DNA of 64,000 nt from Nitrosomonas sp. Its GTDB lineage: Bacteria; Pseudomonadota; Gammaproteobacteria; Burkholderiales; Nitrosomonadaceae. The stretch is taken from NCBI RefSeq assembly GCF_020852615.1, contig NZ_JADZAJ010000005.1, positions 113,772 to 177,771 of the forward strand. Direction: 5' to 3'. Below the pieces are notes generated by a model, which was not told the origin of the DNA, searched no databases, and saw nothing but the letters and a program-made list of their open reading frames with translations. Of the stretch, positions 46,340 through 55,956 are shown piece by piece. Positions within the stretch are counted from its first letter, which is position 1. Every line of letters starts with the position of its first letter. The translations under genes were made by a program, and so were the position numbers.

Positions 46340-47711
46340 CTTTTACCATATCCTCAACAACCTTTTTGGCATCACCGAATACCATCATGGTCTTGTCCAT
46401 ATAGAAAAGATCGTTATCCAACCCTGCATAACCAACAGCCATACTGCGCTTGACAACCATCACTGTGCGCGCCTTATAGGCTTCCAGAATCGGCATTCCG
46501 TAAATTGGACTACCCTGCACATTTGCAGCCGGGTTAACCACGTCGTTTGCACCCAGTACAAGAACAACATCCGTATTCGGGAAATCACTATTGATTTCGT
46601 CCATCTCCTGTACCATCTCGTAAGGAATTTCAGCCTCTGCAAGTAAGACGTTCATATGCCCCGGCATACGGCCTGCAACAGGGTGAATGGCAAAACGTAC
46701 ATTGATCCCTTTCTTATGTAGTGCCTGCGCCAACTCTTTAACTGCATGTTGTGCACGTGCAACCGCCAGCCCATACCCGGGAATGATGATAACGCTATCC
46801 GCATTCCCCATCAGGAATGCCGCATCATCTGCGCTACCGCTACGATAGGATTTCTGTGTGCCATCATCAACACTCTGACTGCCGCCATCGCTACCGAAAC
46901 CTCCCAGAATGACAGAAAGGAACGGGCGATTCATGGCCTTACACATGATATAGGAAAGAATTGCACCAGAACTGCCCACCAGCGAGCCCGCAATAATCAG
47001 CATCGGATTCCCGAGTGAAAAGCCAATTCCTGCAGCTGCCCATCCGGAATAGGAATTCAGCATTGAGATCACAACTGGCATATCTGCACCGCCAATTGGA
47101 ATAATGATAAGGAAACCAAGCAGGAAAGCAATAGCAGTCATTGCTGAAAATGCTGTCCAGTTTGTTGCCTCGCTAAAGAAAAACCATAATCCGAAACCGA
47201 TCATAACAATGGCCAGTAACAGATTGATCATGTGCTGACCACCAAAAATAATTGGTGCTCCACTCATCCGGCCGGACAGTTTAAGAAATGCAATAACAGA
47301 ACCGGACCATGTCATGGCGCCAATGAAGGTACCCAGAAAAAGTTCGAGTTTGTTGCCGGTTGGCAATATTTCAGGCAAATCAAATGAAGCCGGATTATTA
47401 ACGGCTGTAATTGCAATAAATACTGCAGCCAGACCAACAAGTGAATGCATAAATGCAATCAGTTCCGGCATAGCCGTCATCTGGATACGCTGCGCTATAA
47501 TTGAACCAATGATTGCACCAATAGCGATACATCCCAGAATTAGCCCCCAGTTTCCGGTAATCGTCAATGTAGTAGATACAGCGATAGCCATACCCAACAT
47601 GCCAAGAAGATTTCCGCGGCGAGCAGAAAGAGGTGAACTCAACCCCTTAAGTGAGAGAATAAAAAATACAGCTGCGACCAAATAGGCAAGAGCAATAAAA
47701 TTAACAGACAT
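46332..47711 (-). CDS. pntB: Proton-translocating NAD(P) transhydrogenase subunit beta
   Basis: PntB (459 residues) carries about nine membrane helices and the NADP-binding domain III (SVIIIPGYGLAVARAQHAV, KVRFAIHPVAGRMPGHMNVLLAEA-like region, LVLGANDVVNPAA). With PntA it uses the proton gradient to reduce NADP with NADH, a major NADPH source in chemolithotrophs. It starts one base after the pntA2 stop, so translation is coupled. Confidence 0.96.
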   Translation of the reverse strand: MSVNFIALAYLVAAVFFILSLKGLSSPLSARRGNLLGMLGMAIAVSTTLTITGNWGLILGCIAIGAIIGSIIAQRIQMTAMPELIAFMHSLVGLAAVFIAITAVNNPASFDLPEILPTGNKLELFLGTFIGAMTWSGSVIAFLKLSGRMSGAPIIFGGQHMINLLLAIVMIGFGLWFFFSEATNWTAFSAMTAIAFLLGFLIIIPIGGADMPVVISMLNSYSGWAAAGIGFSLGNPMLIIAGSLVGSSGAILSYIMCKAMNRPFLSVILGGFGSDGGSQSVDDGTQKSYRSGSADDAAFLMGNADSVIIIPGYGLAVARAQHAVKELAQALHKKGINVRFAIHPVAGRMPGHMNVLLAEAEIPYEMVQEMDEINSDFPNTDVVLVLGANDVVNPAANVQGSPIYGMPILEAYKARTVMVVKRSMAVGYAGLDNDLFYMDKTMMVFGDAKKVVEDMVKAL

Positions 47712-48020
47712 TTAGGCTTTTCCTTTTTTGTCTTTTTTCTTAAACATTTCCAGCATCCGCTGAGTAACCAGAAATCCACCAAATACATTGATAGATGCCA
47801 GAATAACGGCAGCAGCCCCCAACCAGGCACCCCAGTCAGCCTCAGTAGATCCGGCTGCCAGCATTGCCCCTACCAGAATGATGCTGGAGATGGCATTGGT
47901 CACGGACATTAAAGGGGTGTGGAGAGCTGGCGTCACATTCCACACTACATGGTAACCAACGAACACTGCCAGTACAAATATTGTCAGATTAACAATCGTT
48001 GGATCGACTTCTCCAATCAT
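47712..48020 (-). CDS. Transhydrogenase alpha subunit, membrane part (PntA2)
   Basis: A 102-residue membrane protein with about three hydrophobic helices ([56 protein letters not shown]). In Escherichia coli this part is fused to the NAD-binding domain; here alpha is split into two genes, as in Rhodospirillum (pntAA/pntAB). It lies between pntA1 and pntB with short gaps. Confidence 0.95.
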   Translation of the reverse strand: MIGEVDPTIVNLTIFVLAVFVGYHVVWNVTPALHTPLMSVTNAISSIILVGAMLAAGSTEADWGAWLGAAAVILASINVFGGFLVTQRMLEMFKKKDKKGKA

Positions 48021-48072
48021 ATGTTTTCCTTATAGAAATTCATAAATTTTTATGAGTACAGCAAGTGTTCAC

Positions 48073-49200
48073 TTATACCTTGCCAATTACTTCCCCGGCA
48101 ATACAGGCCAGGCTGCCATTGATAACCTCGTCTTCACGATCTATTTTGAGCTCACCGGTTTGTGCATCAAGTATCAGATTCAGAAAATTCAGCAGATTAC
48201 GTGCATATAACGCACTGGCATCGGCTGCCACCAATCCGGGTAAATTCGCAATACCCACCAGATGTACGCCGTGTTTAACCACTGTTTTACCCAATTCTGA
48301 TAATGGGCAGTTCCCACCCGCCTCAACCGCCATATCAACAATGACTGACCCCGGCTTCATGGCCTTAACTGTTTCTTCACTGATGAGAACAGGTGCAGGT
48401 CGCCCTGGAATCAGAGCTGTCGTAATAATAATGTCAGCAGCAGCAGCGCGATCCTGAATCAACTCACCTTGCCGGCGTTTATAATCCTCCGACATCTCCG
48501 ATGCATACCCGCCAGCTGTCTCGGCTTTGGCTTTTTCTTCATCCGTCAGTGGAACTTCCACAAACTTTGCCCCTAAACTCTCAACCTGTTCCTTGACTGC
48601 TGGCCTTACGTCAAAAGCTTCAACTACAGCTCCCAGCCGTTTGGCAGTGGCAATAGCCTGTAACCCGGCCACACCCGCCCCCAGAATCAGCACACGCGCT
48701 GCCTTAACTGTACCTGCAGCCGTCATCAGCATGGGGAAAAATTTCTGGTATATATTAGCAGCCAGGATAACTGCTTTATATCCGCCAATATTGGCCTGGG
48801 AAGAGAGAACATCCATACTTTGCGCTCGCGATATACGCGGTAATTTTTCCATCGCAAACGCAGTTATCCCATGCCTGGCTACAGATTCGAGTTCCTCCAG
48901 ATGATGTGGTGCAAGCAAGCCAATAAGTACGGCATCCTTTTTCATTAGTGCCAGCTCACTTATTTCCGGCCCTCTCACTTTCAGCACAATCTGAGATTGC
49001 TCATATAGCTGCGAAGCAGAAGAAACAACAGTAGCACCTGCTTCCTGAAAGGCCGAATCCGGAATACTCGCACCAACACCAGCACCTGACTGCACCAGAA
49101 CGATATGCAATCCCTTGGCAGTTAATTTTTTGACAGTTTCCGGCGTGGCCGCCACGCGCGTTTCCCCTGCACGTGTTTCAGCAGGTATGCCTATGTGCAT
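48073..49200 (-). CDS. pntA: Transhydrogenase alpha subunit, NAD-binding part (PntA1)
   Basis: The soluble domain I of transhydrogenase, 375 residues, binding NAD(H). Motifs: MHIGIPAETRAGETRVAATPETV at the start, QANIGGYKAV, VLILGAGVAGLQAIATAKRLGA (dinucleotide binding) and the mobile loop around DYKRRQGELIQ. Together with the two genes downstream it makes a complete H+-transhydrogenase. The NfnBA-like flavoprotein gene lies just upstream on the same strand, placing two NAD/NADP-balancing systems side by side. Confidence 0.95.
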   Translation of the reverse strand: MHIGIPAETRAGETRVAATPETVKKLTAKGLHIVLVQSGAGVGASIPDSAFQEAGATVVSSASQLYEQSQIVLKVRGPEISELALMKKDAVLIGLLAPHHLEELESVARHGITAFAMEKLPRISRAQSMDVLSSQANIGGYKAVILAANIYQKFFPMLMTAAGTVKAARVLILGAGVAGLQAIATAKRLGAVVEAFDVRPAVKEQVESLGAKFVEVPLTDEEKAKAETAGGYASEMSEDYKRRQGELIQDRAAAADIIITTALIPGRPAPVLISEETVKAMKPGSVIVDMAVEAGGNCPLSELGKTVVKHGVHLVGIANLPGLVAADASALYARNLLNFLNLILDAQTGELKIDREDEVINGSLACIAGEVIGKV

Positions 49201-49326
49201 GGATATTCCCCCTTATTATTTTGATAATTCATTGATTAGAATTGATATAAATTTAATTAATGCTGGATTATAAATCAATTTACTGTTGATTAAATCTCGG
49301 TGGCATTTTCTGCCCGGTCAGGAAAT

Positions 49327-52300
49327 TCAGTTACCGCCATGTTGCAGACAGTGACCGATCCACCGGCCTGTCAGCTTCTCCTGAACACTATTTTGGCGTA
49401 AACGTGATGCCAGCCCGCTAAAATCAACCATATCCAGCGGCTGATCCTGGTTAAAACAGGAAAATACATATGTGACCTCCCCCGTTACCGGGTCTTTCTG
49501 CGGCTGCAGACACTGTGCACAAATCTCTTTCATCATGCATTGCATCGGGGAATTGATCGAGCCAACTGCAAAATGTTCCGCCTTAAGATAAGGAGCAAGC
49601 TGCTGATGCCGTGCCGCACCGACAGCAGCCATCATACGATCGGAACCGATAACAATAATACGATCAGCTGCCTGCATCGGAATCGGTATACGGCCAAGTT
49701 CACCCCTGGCATAAGCCACCATCGCCTGCACAATATTCCCGACATAACTCAGATCACCCGGGCGGGAAGGCTGAAACCCGGGTGCCTCGTCACTGCACCA
49801 GACAATGGTATCCGCTGCTGCTTCTATTTCTGCCACCTTATAACGATCTGCCAGCTTTTTGTATCCGGCAAAATACAGAACCCTGCAACCGGCAGCACGT
49901 GCGGCAGCACCAATAGAGAATAACACCGCATTACCCAGACCGCCGCCAACCAATACAACGGTTTCATTGGATTCAATCTCTGTTGGAGCACCTGTCGGGC
50001 CCATCAGTACGACCGGTTCGCCTGGCTGCAGCAAAGTGCATAAATTTGCTGATCCTCCCATTTCCAGTGCTATCAGCGAAACCAGTCCTTTGGATACATC
50101 AACCGAAGCACCGGTGAGTGCGATACCTTCCATCGCAAGACGAGTCTCTCCAGAAATTTTGGCAAGTGATGCATAATTCTGGAAGCGATAAAACTGCCCC
50201 GGGTGAAAATGACGTGCTGCCTGCGGGGCATGAACAACAACTTCTATGATGTTTGAGGTCAGTCTTTCCACCTTATGCACAGTAGCACGCAACAATCCTC
50301 CAACTTCAGCAAAAAACCGGGAAGGAGCCTGTGCTGACGCAGGATCGACTTGAGCCAGCACCTGGCTTACTACAGGATACCCCTGCTTAGCGCTCGCCAT
50401 TGCCTTAACCACATTTCCCGAATAAGACGGATGCAAATCACCGAAGAAACTGATAAAGCGTCCGTCATCAGAGCAACTTAACAATACTGCCGGTATTTCC
50501 GGTTTAGGGTTACTCCGAACCGCATCAAGGGGGTTGCCCTGCTCATCGCAGGAAGCGAAATAGCGCCCGTTCAGCTTGAAATTTTGTGCATCTTCACGCG
50601 CCAGAACTGTATTTGGCTGAGTTCCCGCAGCCACCAGGATTGTACGCGCAGGCAGAGTAACCTCTCTGGTTTTTTGCCAGCTGCCTTCCTCATTTACCTC
50701 CTGTACCGTAAAGTGAATGGATTGAACATGTTCCCACTGATCAATATCAATTCTCGCTGGTGTCAGACCCTCTGCAAAATATATTCCTTCTTCCAGTGCC
50801 TTCTCTACTTCTTCGTGATTCAGCGTATAAGAAGGGCTGTCGATCAACCGTTTCCGATAGGCAATCATGGCACCACCCCAAGATTGCAATAATGCGGCAA
50901 CACGAGGCTCACGCCCTTCCAGCGCAGCTAAAGCCTTTTCGCTGCGGATGGCTTGCGCATGTCTCATAAATTCTTCCGCAATCTCGCATTCTTCACTATC
51001 CCAGTTCACGCGCACCGCTTCTTCACCCTGTACGGCGGCCAGTATTTCATAGCGCTGCAGGAATTTTTCCACCTGAACCGGATAATAGGCCAGTGCTTCG
51101 GTCGCTGCATCAATAGCCGTCAGCCCCCCTCCAATTACTACAACCGGTAAGCGTAACTGCATATTGGCAATGGAGCTGCTCTGTGCTGCACCTGTCAGCT
51201 GGAGAGCCATCAAAAAATCGGAAGCTGCACGCACACCGCGTGCCAACCCGTTGGGAATGTCCAGAATTGTTGGGCGCCCTGCACCTGCTGCCAGTGCAAT
51301 ATGATCAAAACCAAGATCCCATGCATCTTCAACAGTTAGTGTGCCACCAAAACGCACACCACCAAACAGGGCAAATTCCGAGCGACGCTCCAGCAACAAA
51401 CGGATCAGTTTGAGAAAATTCTTATCCCAGCGGACTGTTATGCCATATTCAGCGACACCACCGAATCCGGCAGGCAACCGTTCCCCCAGATCTTCACCCA
51501 GTTGTTTTACATCAAAAATTGGTACAAAGGCACTGCGCTCACCCGCTATATTTATCCCGGACACCGCAGCCGATAAAGGCTCTATTTTTAACCCATCGAC
51601 CCCTACCACAGTATGCCCATCATTCATCAGATGATGCGACAGCGTATAACCCGCCGGCCCCATACCGACCACCAGCACTTTCCTGCCGGTTGCCGCTTTA
51701 GGATAAGGTCTGAGAAAATCAAGAGGATTCCAGCGCGTCAACAAGCTGTAAATTTCAAATCCCCAGGGCAATTCAAGTACATCTTTCAATGTCCGTGTCT
51801 CAGCCTGAGGAATATTGACCGGATCCTGCTTCTGATAAATACACGATTTCATGCAATCATTACAGATCCGATGGCCCGTTCCGGCACACATTGGATTATC
51901 CAGCACAATCATAGCCAGACTGCCGATTGCCACCCCCTGTGATTTCAGTTTATGAAATTCTGAAATCCGTTCTTCCAGCGGACAACCGGCCAGCAATACA
52001 CCCAGATCATTTTTTTTGAATGCTTTAACTTCCGGAGTTTCTTTTGATTTTTGTAAAAATCCTTTTGAACAGGAATCTTTGCCCTGTTCATGGCACCAGA
52101 TACAGTAATTGGTTTCATCCAGAGCACCTGTTAAATCAGTTCCCTGATCAGTCAGCGAAAACCCTTCCCGATGCCGGGTATGGTCAAGACTGTGAACCGT
52201 ATATCCATTCAGGTCATTACTCGTCAGCGACAACAGATGCCGGGAATCTAGTTTACGCGGAGATTTAAACAAAATACCCTGCCGGGTATGCGCCTGCCCT

Positions 52301-52869
52301 TCGGGGGTACGTAACGCCCAGGCAGCATATTGCAATGCAAGTTCAAGTTGTGCTGCATGCTTGGCTTCATCTTCCAGCCAGCGCGCAACATGAGACGCAA
52401 AAACCAGCTCCGAAAAAGGCTGACCAAATTCTTTGGTTAACTTCTGTTCAAGTGCCACCCCATCCAATACCTGCAATACCTCATCGCTCACTTTGCCCCT
52501 GGCTTTCCGCTGTACAAACTGCCGTTTGCAAAAATAGAGCGGAGCAAGCTCGTGATGGCGTGCTGCCAGCGCATTTACCTCGGCTTTAATACCAAACAGT
52601 GTTGCGATGAAATCCTCCAGCCAGGGGGCAATCTCAATCAGCAAAGCAGATTCATCTTTTTGCGCCAGTTGCTCAGGGTTCTGACGACCGCGAATCAGCT
52701 GATCATGTAATGGGGCATCACCTTCCCTAAGAAAATTCAGGAACAGCTGATCAAGCTTGACCAGTCCATCACGCTCATATAACTCGGGAAAAGACATACC
52801 AAACCCGAGCGCGAGTACAGCATCAGAAGTCGTTGAAGGATTATTACGTGTTGATCGGAAATCAATCAT
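49327..52869 (-). CDS. Fused GltD/NfnB-like and PyrK/NfnA-like iron-sulfur flavoprotein
   Basis: A 1180-residue oxidoreductase in one frame. After an N-terminal region of about 240 residues of unknown fold come Fe-S motifs (YCIWCHEQGKDSC, then CAGTGHRICNDCMKSCIYQ at about 326-345, leading into DPVNIP as in the GltD/DPD N-domain). A Rossmann FAD domain follows (KVLVVGMGPAGYTL at about 395) with a second nucleotide fold (LPVVVIGGGLTAIDAA). The C-terminal third is FNR-like (HFHPGQFYRFQN; ETVVLVGGGLGNAV) and ends in PyrK-type [2Fe-2S] cysteines (CMMKEICAQCLQ ... FSCFNQ at about 1109-1137). The order matches NfnB followed by NfnA, the bifurcating ferredoxin:NADP oxidoreductase, fused. It sits between pntA and the cys genes. 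Electron partners are unproven. Confidence 0.8.
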   Translation of the reverse strand: MIDFRSTRNNPSTTSDAVLALGFGMSFPELYERDGLVKLDQLFLNFLREGDAPLHDQLIRGRQNPEQLAQKDESALLIEIAPWLEDFIATLFGIKAEVNALAARHHELAPLYFCKRQFVQRKARGKVSDEVLQVLDGVALEQKLTKEFGQPFSELVFASHVARWLEDEAKHAAQLELALQYAAWALRTPEGQAHTRQGILFKSPRKLDSRHLLSLTSNDLNGYTVHSLDHTRHREGFSLTDQGTDLTGALDETNYCIWCHEQGKDSCSKGFLQKSKETPEVKAFKKNDLGVLLAGCPLEERISEFHKLKSQGVAIGSLAMIVLDNPMCAGTGHRICNDCMKSCIYQKQDPVNIPQAETRTLKDVLELPWGFEIYSLLTRWNPLDFLRPYPKAATGRKVLVVGMGPAGYTLSHHLMNDGHTVVGVDGLKIEPLSAAVSGINIAGERSAFVPIFDVKQLGEDLGERLPAGFGGVAEYGITVRWDKNFLKLIRLLLERRSEFALFGGVRFGGTLTVEDAWDLGFDHIALAAGAGRPTILDIPNGLARGVRAASDFLMALQLTGAAQSSSIANMQLRLPVVVIGGGLTAIDAATEALAYYPVQVEKFLQRYEILAAVQGEEAVRVNWDSEECEIAEEFMRHAQAIRSEKALAALEGREPRVAALLQSWGGAMIAYRKRLIDSPSYTLNHEEVEKALEEGIYFAEGLTPARIDIDQWEHVQSIHFTVQEVNEEGSWQKTREVTLPARTILVAAGTQPNTVLAREDAQNFKLNGRYFASCDEQGNPLDAVRSNPKPEIPAVLLSCSDDGRFISFFGDLHPSYSGNVVKAMASAKQGYPVVSQVLAQVDPASAQAPSRFFAEVGGLLRATVHKVERLTSNIIEVVVHAPQAARHFHPGQFYRFQNYASLAKISGETRLAMEGIALTGASVDVSKGLVSLIALEMGGSANLCTLLQPGEPVVLMGPTGAPTEIESNETVVLVGGGLGNAVLFSIGAAARAAGCRVLYFAGYKKLADRYKVAEIEAAADTIVWCSDEAPGFQPSRPGDLSYVGNIVQAMVAYARGELGRIPIPMQAADRIIVIGSDRMMAAVGAARHQQLAPYLKAEHFAVGSINSPMQCMMKEICAQCLQPQKDPVTGEVTYVFSCFNQDQPLDMVDFSGLASRLRQNSVQEKLTGRWIGHCLQHGGN

Positions 52870-52967
52870 GTTTTTAATCAGTAATTGGGTATTTTAGATA
52901 CGGATACGAGGGGTGAGATAAACCGAAACCAGCTGATAACGTAATATGTGATTCAGCAGATACCCGA

Positions 52968-54245
52968 TCAGGAATTACAAATCATGCCAGCAGCAACAGT
53001 GTTGTTGCTGACTTCATCAATCAGGATAAAACAACCGGTTCCACGATTTTTTGTGTACTCGTCAATAACGAGCGGCTGCTGCACTTTCATCCCGATCCGG
53101 GCAATATCATTCATAACCAGAGTGTCAGCCACCTCATGATTCATGGTATTGATATCAACCCGATAATCAATACGACCAATCAAACCTTTAACCATACGTG
53201 TCGTATGCTTGACAATATATTTCCGGCCGGAATCAAATGCCTGTTCAGACAGCCAGCAGAGTATGGCATCGAATTCCCGGGTAATTTCGGGCTGTCCGCC
53301 ACTGCTGACCAGCATATCTCCTCGAGAGATATCCAGATGATCTTCAATTGTCAGGGTAATGGATTGCGGAGCAAATGCTGTTTTCAGAGTATCGTTATAA
53401 AAAAGGATTTCCCTGATATGCGACGTCAAACCGGAAGGCAGCACTGTTACAGGATCCCCTACCTTGACAGATCCGGATTCAACCCGTCCCATATAGCCAC
53501 GGAAATCATGCATGGCCTCTGTTTGAGGACGTGAAACCCACTGTACCGGAAAACGGAAATCCTGCGTATTGATATCGTGTTCTGTATTGATCGTTTCCAG
53601 ATAATCCAGCAAAGGCTTTCCTGAGTACCAGTTCAGATTATCTCCGCGCTCCACGACCATATCACCCGCCAGCGCGGACATCGGAATATATTCAACAGAG
53701 CGCAGCCCTAATGCCTGTAAAAAAGGAGAAAACTCGGAGCGAATCTGGTTGAAGATATCCTGGGAATAACCAACCAGATCCATTTTATTGATCGCCACCA
53801 CCAGATGAGGAATCCCCACCAGGCTGGCAAGGTAAGCATGCCGTCTGGACTGTGTCAGAACCCCTTTGCGTGCATCAATCAGAATAATTGCCAAATTTGC
53901 TGTAGAAGCGCCCGTTACCATATTACGGGTGTACTGCTCATGGCCAGGTGTATCAGCGATAATGAATTTACGCCTGGGGGTGGTGAAATAACGATAAGCC
54001 ACATCAATAGTAATCCCCTGCTCCCGCTCTGCCTGCAAACCATCAGTAAGCAGCGAGAGATCCATTTTCTCCATCCCTCGTTTGTTGGAAGTTCTGGCAA
54101 TGGCACTCAGCTGATCCTCGAAGATAGACTTGGAATCATGTAACAGACGCCCTATCAGCGTACTTTTGCCATCATCCACACTTCCAGCTGTAATAAATCG
54201 CAGTAGCTCGGCATGGTCGAGGCCGACATTTTCAACGACTGACAT
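52968..54245 (-). CDS. cysN: Sulfate adenylyltransferase subunit 1 (GTPase)
   Basis: CysN, 425 residues, is the GTPase that drives ATP sulfurylase with CysD to make adenosine phosphosulfate. G motifs: TAGSVDDGKSTLIGRLL (P-loop), ADTPGHEQYTRNM (G3) and AINKMDLVG (G4), with EREQGITIDVAYR (switch I). No C-terminal APS kinase (CysC) domain is attached, which fits direct APS reduction by the CysH type encoded upstream. About 55 bases follow cysD. Confidence 0.95.
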   Translation of the reverse strand: MSVVENVGLDHAELLRFITAGSVDDGKSTLIGRLLHDSKSIFEDQLSAIARTSNKRGMEKMDLSLLTDGLQAEREQGITIDVAYRYFTTPRRKFIIADTPGHEQYTRNMVTGASTANLAIILIDARKGVLTQSRRHAYLASLVGIPHLVVAINKMDLVGYSQDIFNQIRSEFSPFLQALGLRSVEYIPMSALAGDMVVERGDNLNWYSGKPLLDYLETINTEHDINTQDFRFPVQWVSRPQTEAMHDFRGYMGRVESGSVKVGDPVTVLPSGLTSHIREILFYNDTLKTAFAPQSITLTIEDHLDISRGDMLVSSGGQPEITREFDAILCWLSEQAFDSGRKYIVKHTTRMVKGLIGRIDYRVDINTMNHEVADTLVMNDIARIGMKVQQPLVIDEYTKNRGTGCFILIDEVSNNTVAAGMICNS

Positions 54246-54300
54246 GTTTCAGAAAAACCTATGAAGATAAAAAATAAAATTGAAACTGCCCGGCGGTACG

Positions 54301-55218
54301 CTAAAAATAACCTTCCCGCTTTCGCAACTCCATTGACGCTTCGGAAGTCTGGTCATCCATGCGTGTTGCGCCGCGCTCGGTAATCCGAGTTAACGCTGTT
54401 TCCGCAATGATTTCTTCAACATTTCTGGCATGAGAGGCTACCGGGCAGGTACAGCTCATATCCCCGACGGTACGGAACCGTACCATTATATTTTGCACAT
54501 GCTCTCCTGCCTTAGGCTGAACCAGATATGACACCGGCACCAGACTGTTATCCCGCACAATCACCTCTCTTTCATGTGCGTAATAAATTGAAGGAATTTC
54601 AAGCTGTTCCCGTCCAATGTATTCCCAGATATCCAGTTCTGTCCAGTTACTGATCGGAAAAACCCGGATATTTTCACCCGGGTGTGTCCGGGTATTGTAG
54701 AGACTCCATAGCTCCGGGCGCTGATTCTTGGGATCCCACTGCCCGAATTCATCACGAAATGAAAAAATACGTTCCTTTGCACGTGCTTTCTCTTCATCTC
54801 TGCGGGCGCCGCCAATACAGGCGTCAAATCCGAATTCCTCAATCGCGTCCAGTAGCGTAATTGATTGAAAAGGATTGCGGCTCTGGCCTTCAGAGCGTAA
54901 AACAACTCGACCGCGCTGAATGGAATCTTCCATACTGCGTACTATCAGACGTTCTCCCAGATTTTTTGCCCGGTAGTCACGAAACTCGATAACTTCCGGA
55001 AAATTATGGCCGGTATCGATATGCATCAGCGGAAAAGGAAAATGGCTCGGACGGAAAGCCTTTTCAGCCAGCCTCAACAAAACGACTGAATCCTTTCCAC
55101 CGGAAAAAAGCAGTACAGGGTTGGTGCACTCTGCAGCCACTTCCCGCATGATATGGATCGCTTCACTTTCCAGTGCATCCAAATGAGTAAAATTTAACCG
55201 TTGATTCATCTTGTTCAT
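54301..55218 (-). CDS. cysD: Sulfate adenylyltransferase subunit 2
   Basis: CysD, about 305 residues, performs adenylyl transfer from ATP to sulfate. The PP-loop motif is LLFSGGKDSVVLLRLA; other family segments are HIDTGHNFPEVI, CIGGARRDEEKARAKERIFS and FPISNWTELDIWEYI. The track start (TTG 55224) is replaced by the ATG ending at 55218; MNQRLNFTHLDAL a few codons on is also possible. It follows cysH by 12 bases. Confidence 0.95.
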   Translation of the reverse strand: MNKMNQRLNFTHLDALESEAIHIMREVAAECTNPVLLFSGGKDSVVLLRLAEKAFRPSHFPFPLMHIDTGHNFPEVIEFRDYRAKNLGERLIVRSMEDSIQRGRVVLRSEGQSRNPFQSITLLDAIEEFGFDACIGGARRDEEKARAKERIFSFRDEFGQWDPKNQRPELWSLYNTRTHPGENIRVFPISNWTELDIWEYIGREQLEIPSIYYAHEREVIVRDNSLVPVSYLVQPKAGEHVQNIMVRFRTVGDMSCTCPVASHARNVEEIIAETALTRITERGATRMDDQTSEASMELRKREGYF

Positions 55219-55230
55219 TAACAAATTGAT

Positions 55231-55929
55231 TTATGTTTCCGCTTTTCTGGCATGCAGACCACATTCTTTAGATTCAGGATTTTCCCACCACCATCGCCCG
55301 GAACGAATGTCCTCTCCCGGAGTAATCGCTCTTGTACAGGGTGCACAACCTATACTGGGATAAAAACGATCATGCAGTGAATTGTAGGGAACCTGCTGCT
55401 GCCTGATATAGTCCCACACATCCTTTTCTGTCCATTCACAGAGAGGACTGAATTTATGCAAACTGTGATCATTATCAAAAACCAGTAACTTCAACCCGTC
55501 GCGTGTTGCAGACTGCTCACGGCGCATTCCTGTAATCCAGGCTTTTTTGCCGGCCAGAGCCCGTTTCAAAGGCTCAACCTTACGGATATAACAGCAACGC
55601 TTGCGCAAGTCGATGCTATCGTAAAACCCATTCGGCCCGTGTTGTGCCACATAACTTTCGACAGCTGATGCATCAGGAAAATAGGCATATACAGAAACAC
55701 CATAATGCTCTTTTACCTTTTGCATCAGATCATAGGTTTCCTCTGGCAGCCGGCCGGTATCCAAGGTAAACATACCAATCCCGGGATAATGGCGCACGAT
55801 CAGATCTGTCAGCACCATATCCTCAGCACCAAAACTGTTGGCAAATACGGCAGGTGCATAATTCTGCTGAATATCACTCAGCACACCGTGCAATTGATCA
55901 ACTTTTTGCTGCAATGCCTGATCTTCCAT
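55231..55929 (-). CDS. cysH: APS reductase (assimilatory, 4Fe-4S type)
   Basis: A 232-residue thioredoxin-dependent reductase of activated sulfate. The two Cys pairs CCYIRKVEPL and GCAPCTRAI coordinate a [4Fe-4S] cluster, which marks an APS reductase, not a PAPS reductase. The catalytic Cys is in SKECGLH at the end. The PP-loop is degenerate (ANSFGAEDMVL), as usual for the family. This agrees with cysN lacking a kinase domain. The ATG ending at 55929 is used in place of the track's TTG. Confidence 0.95.
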   Translation of the reverse strand: MEDQALQQKVDQLHGVLSDIQQNYAPAVFANSFGAEDMVLTDLIVRHYPGIGMFTLDTGRLPEETYDLMQKVKEHYGVSVYAYFPDASAVESYVAQHGPNGFYDSIDLRKRCCYIRKVEPLKRALAGKKAWITGMRREQSATRDGLKLLVFDNDHSLHKFSPLCEWTEKDVWDYIRQQQVPYNSLHDRFYPSIGCAPCTRAITPGEDIRSGRWWWENPESKECGLHARKAET

Positions 55930-55956
55930 GGTGAAATCCAACCTGCCAGGAAAGCC

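Noticed and set aside
55231-55929. PAPS reductase
   Set aside because: The two extra Cys pairs of the [4Fe-4S] cluster and absence of APS kinase indicate an APS reductase.
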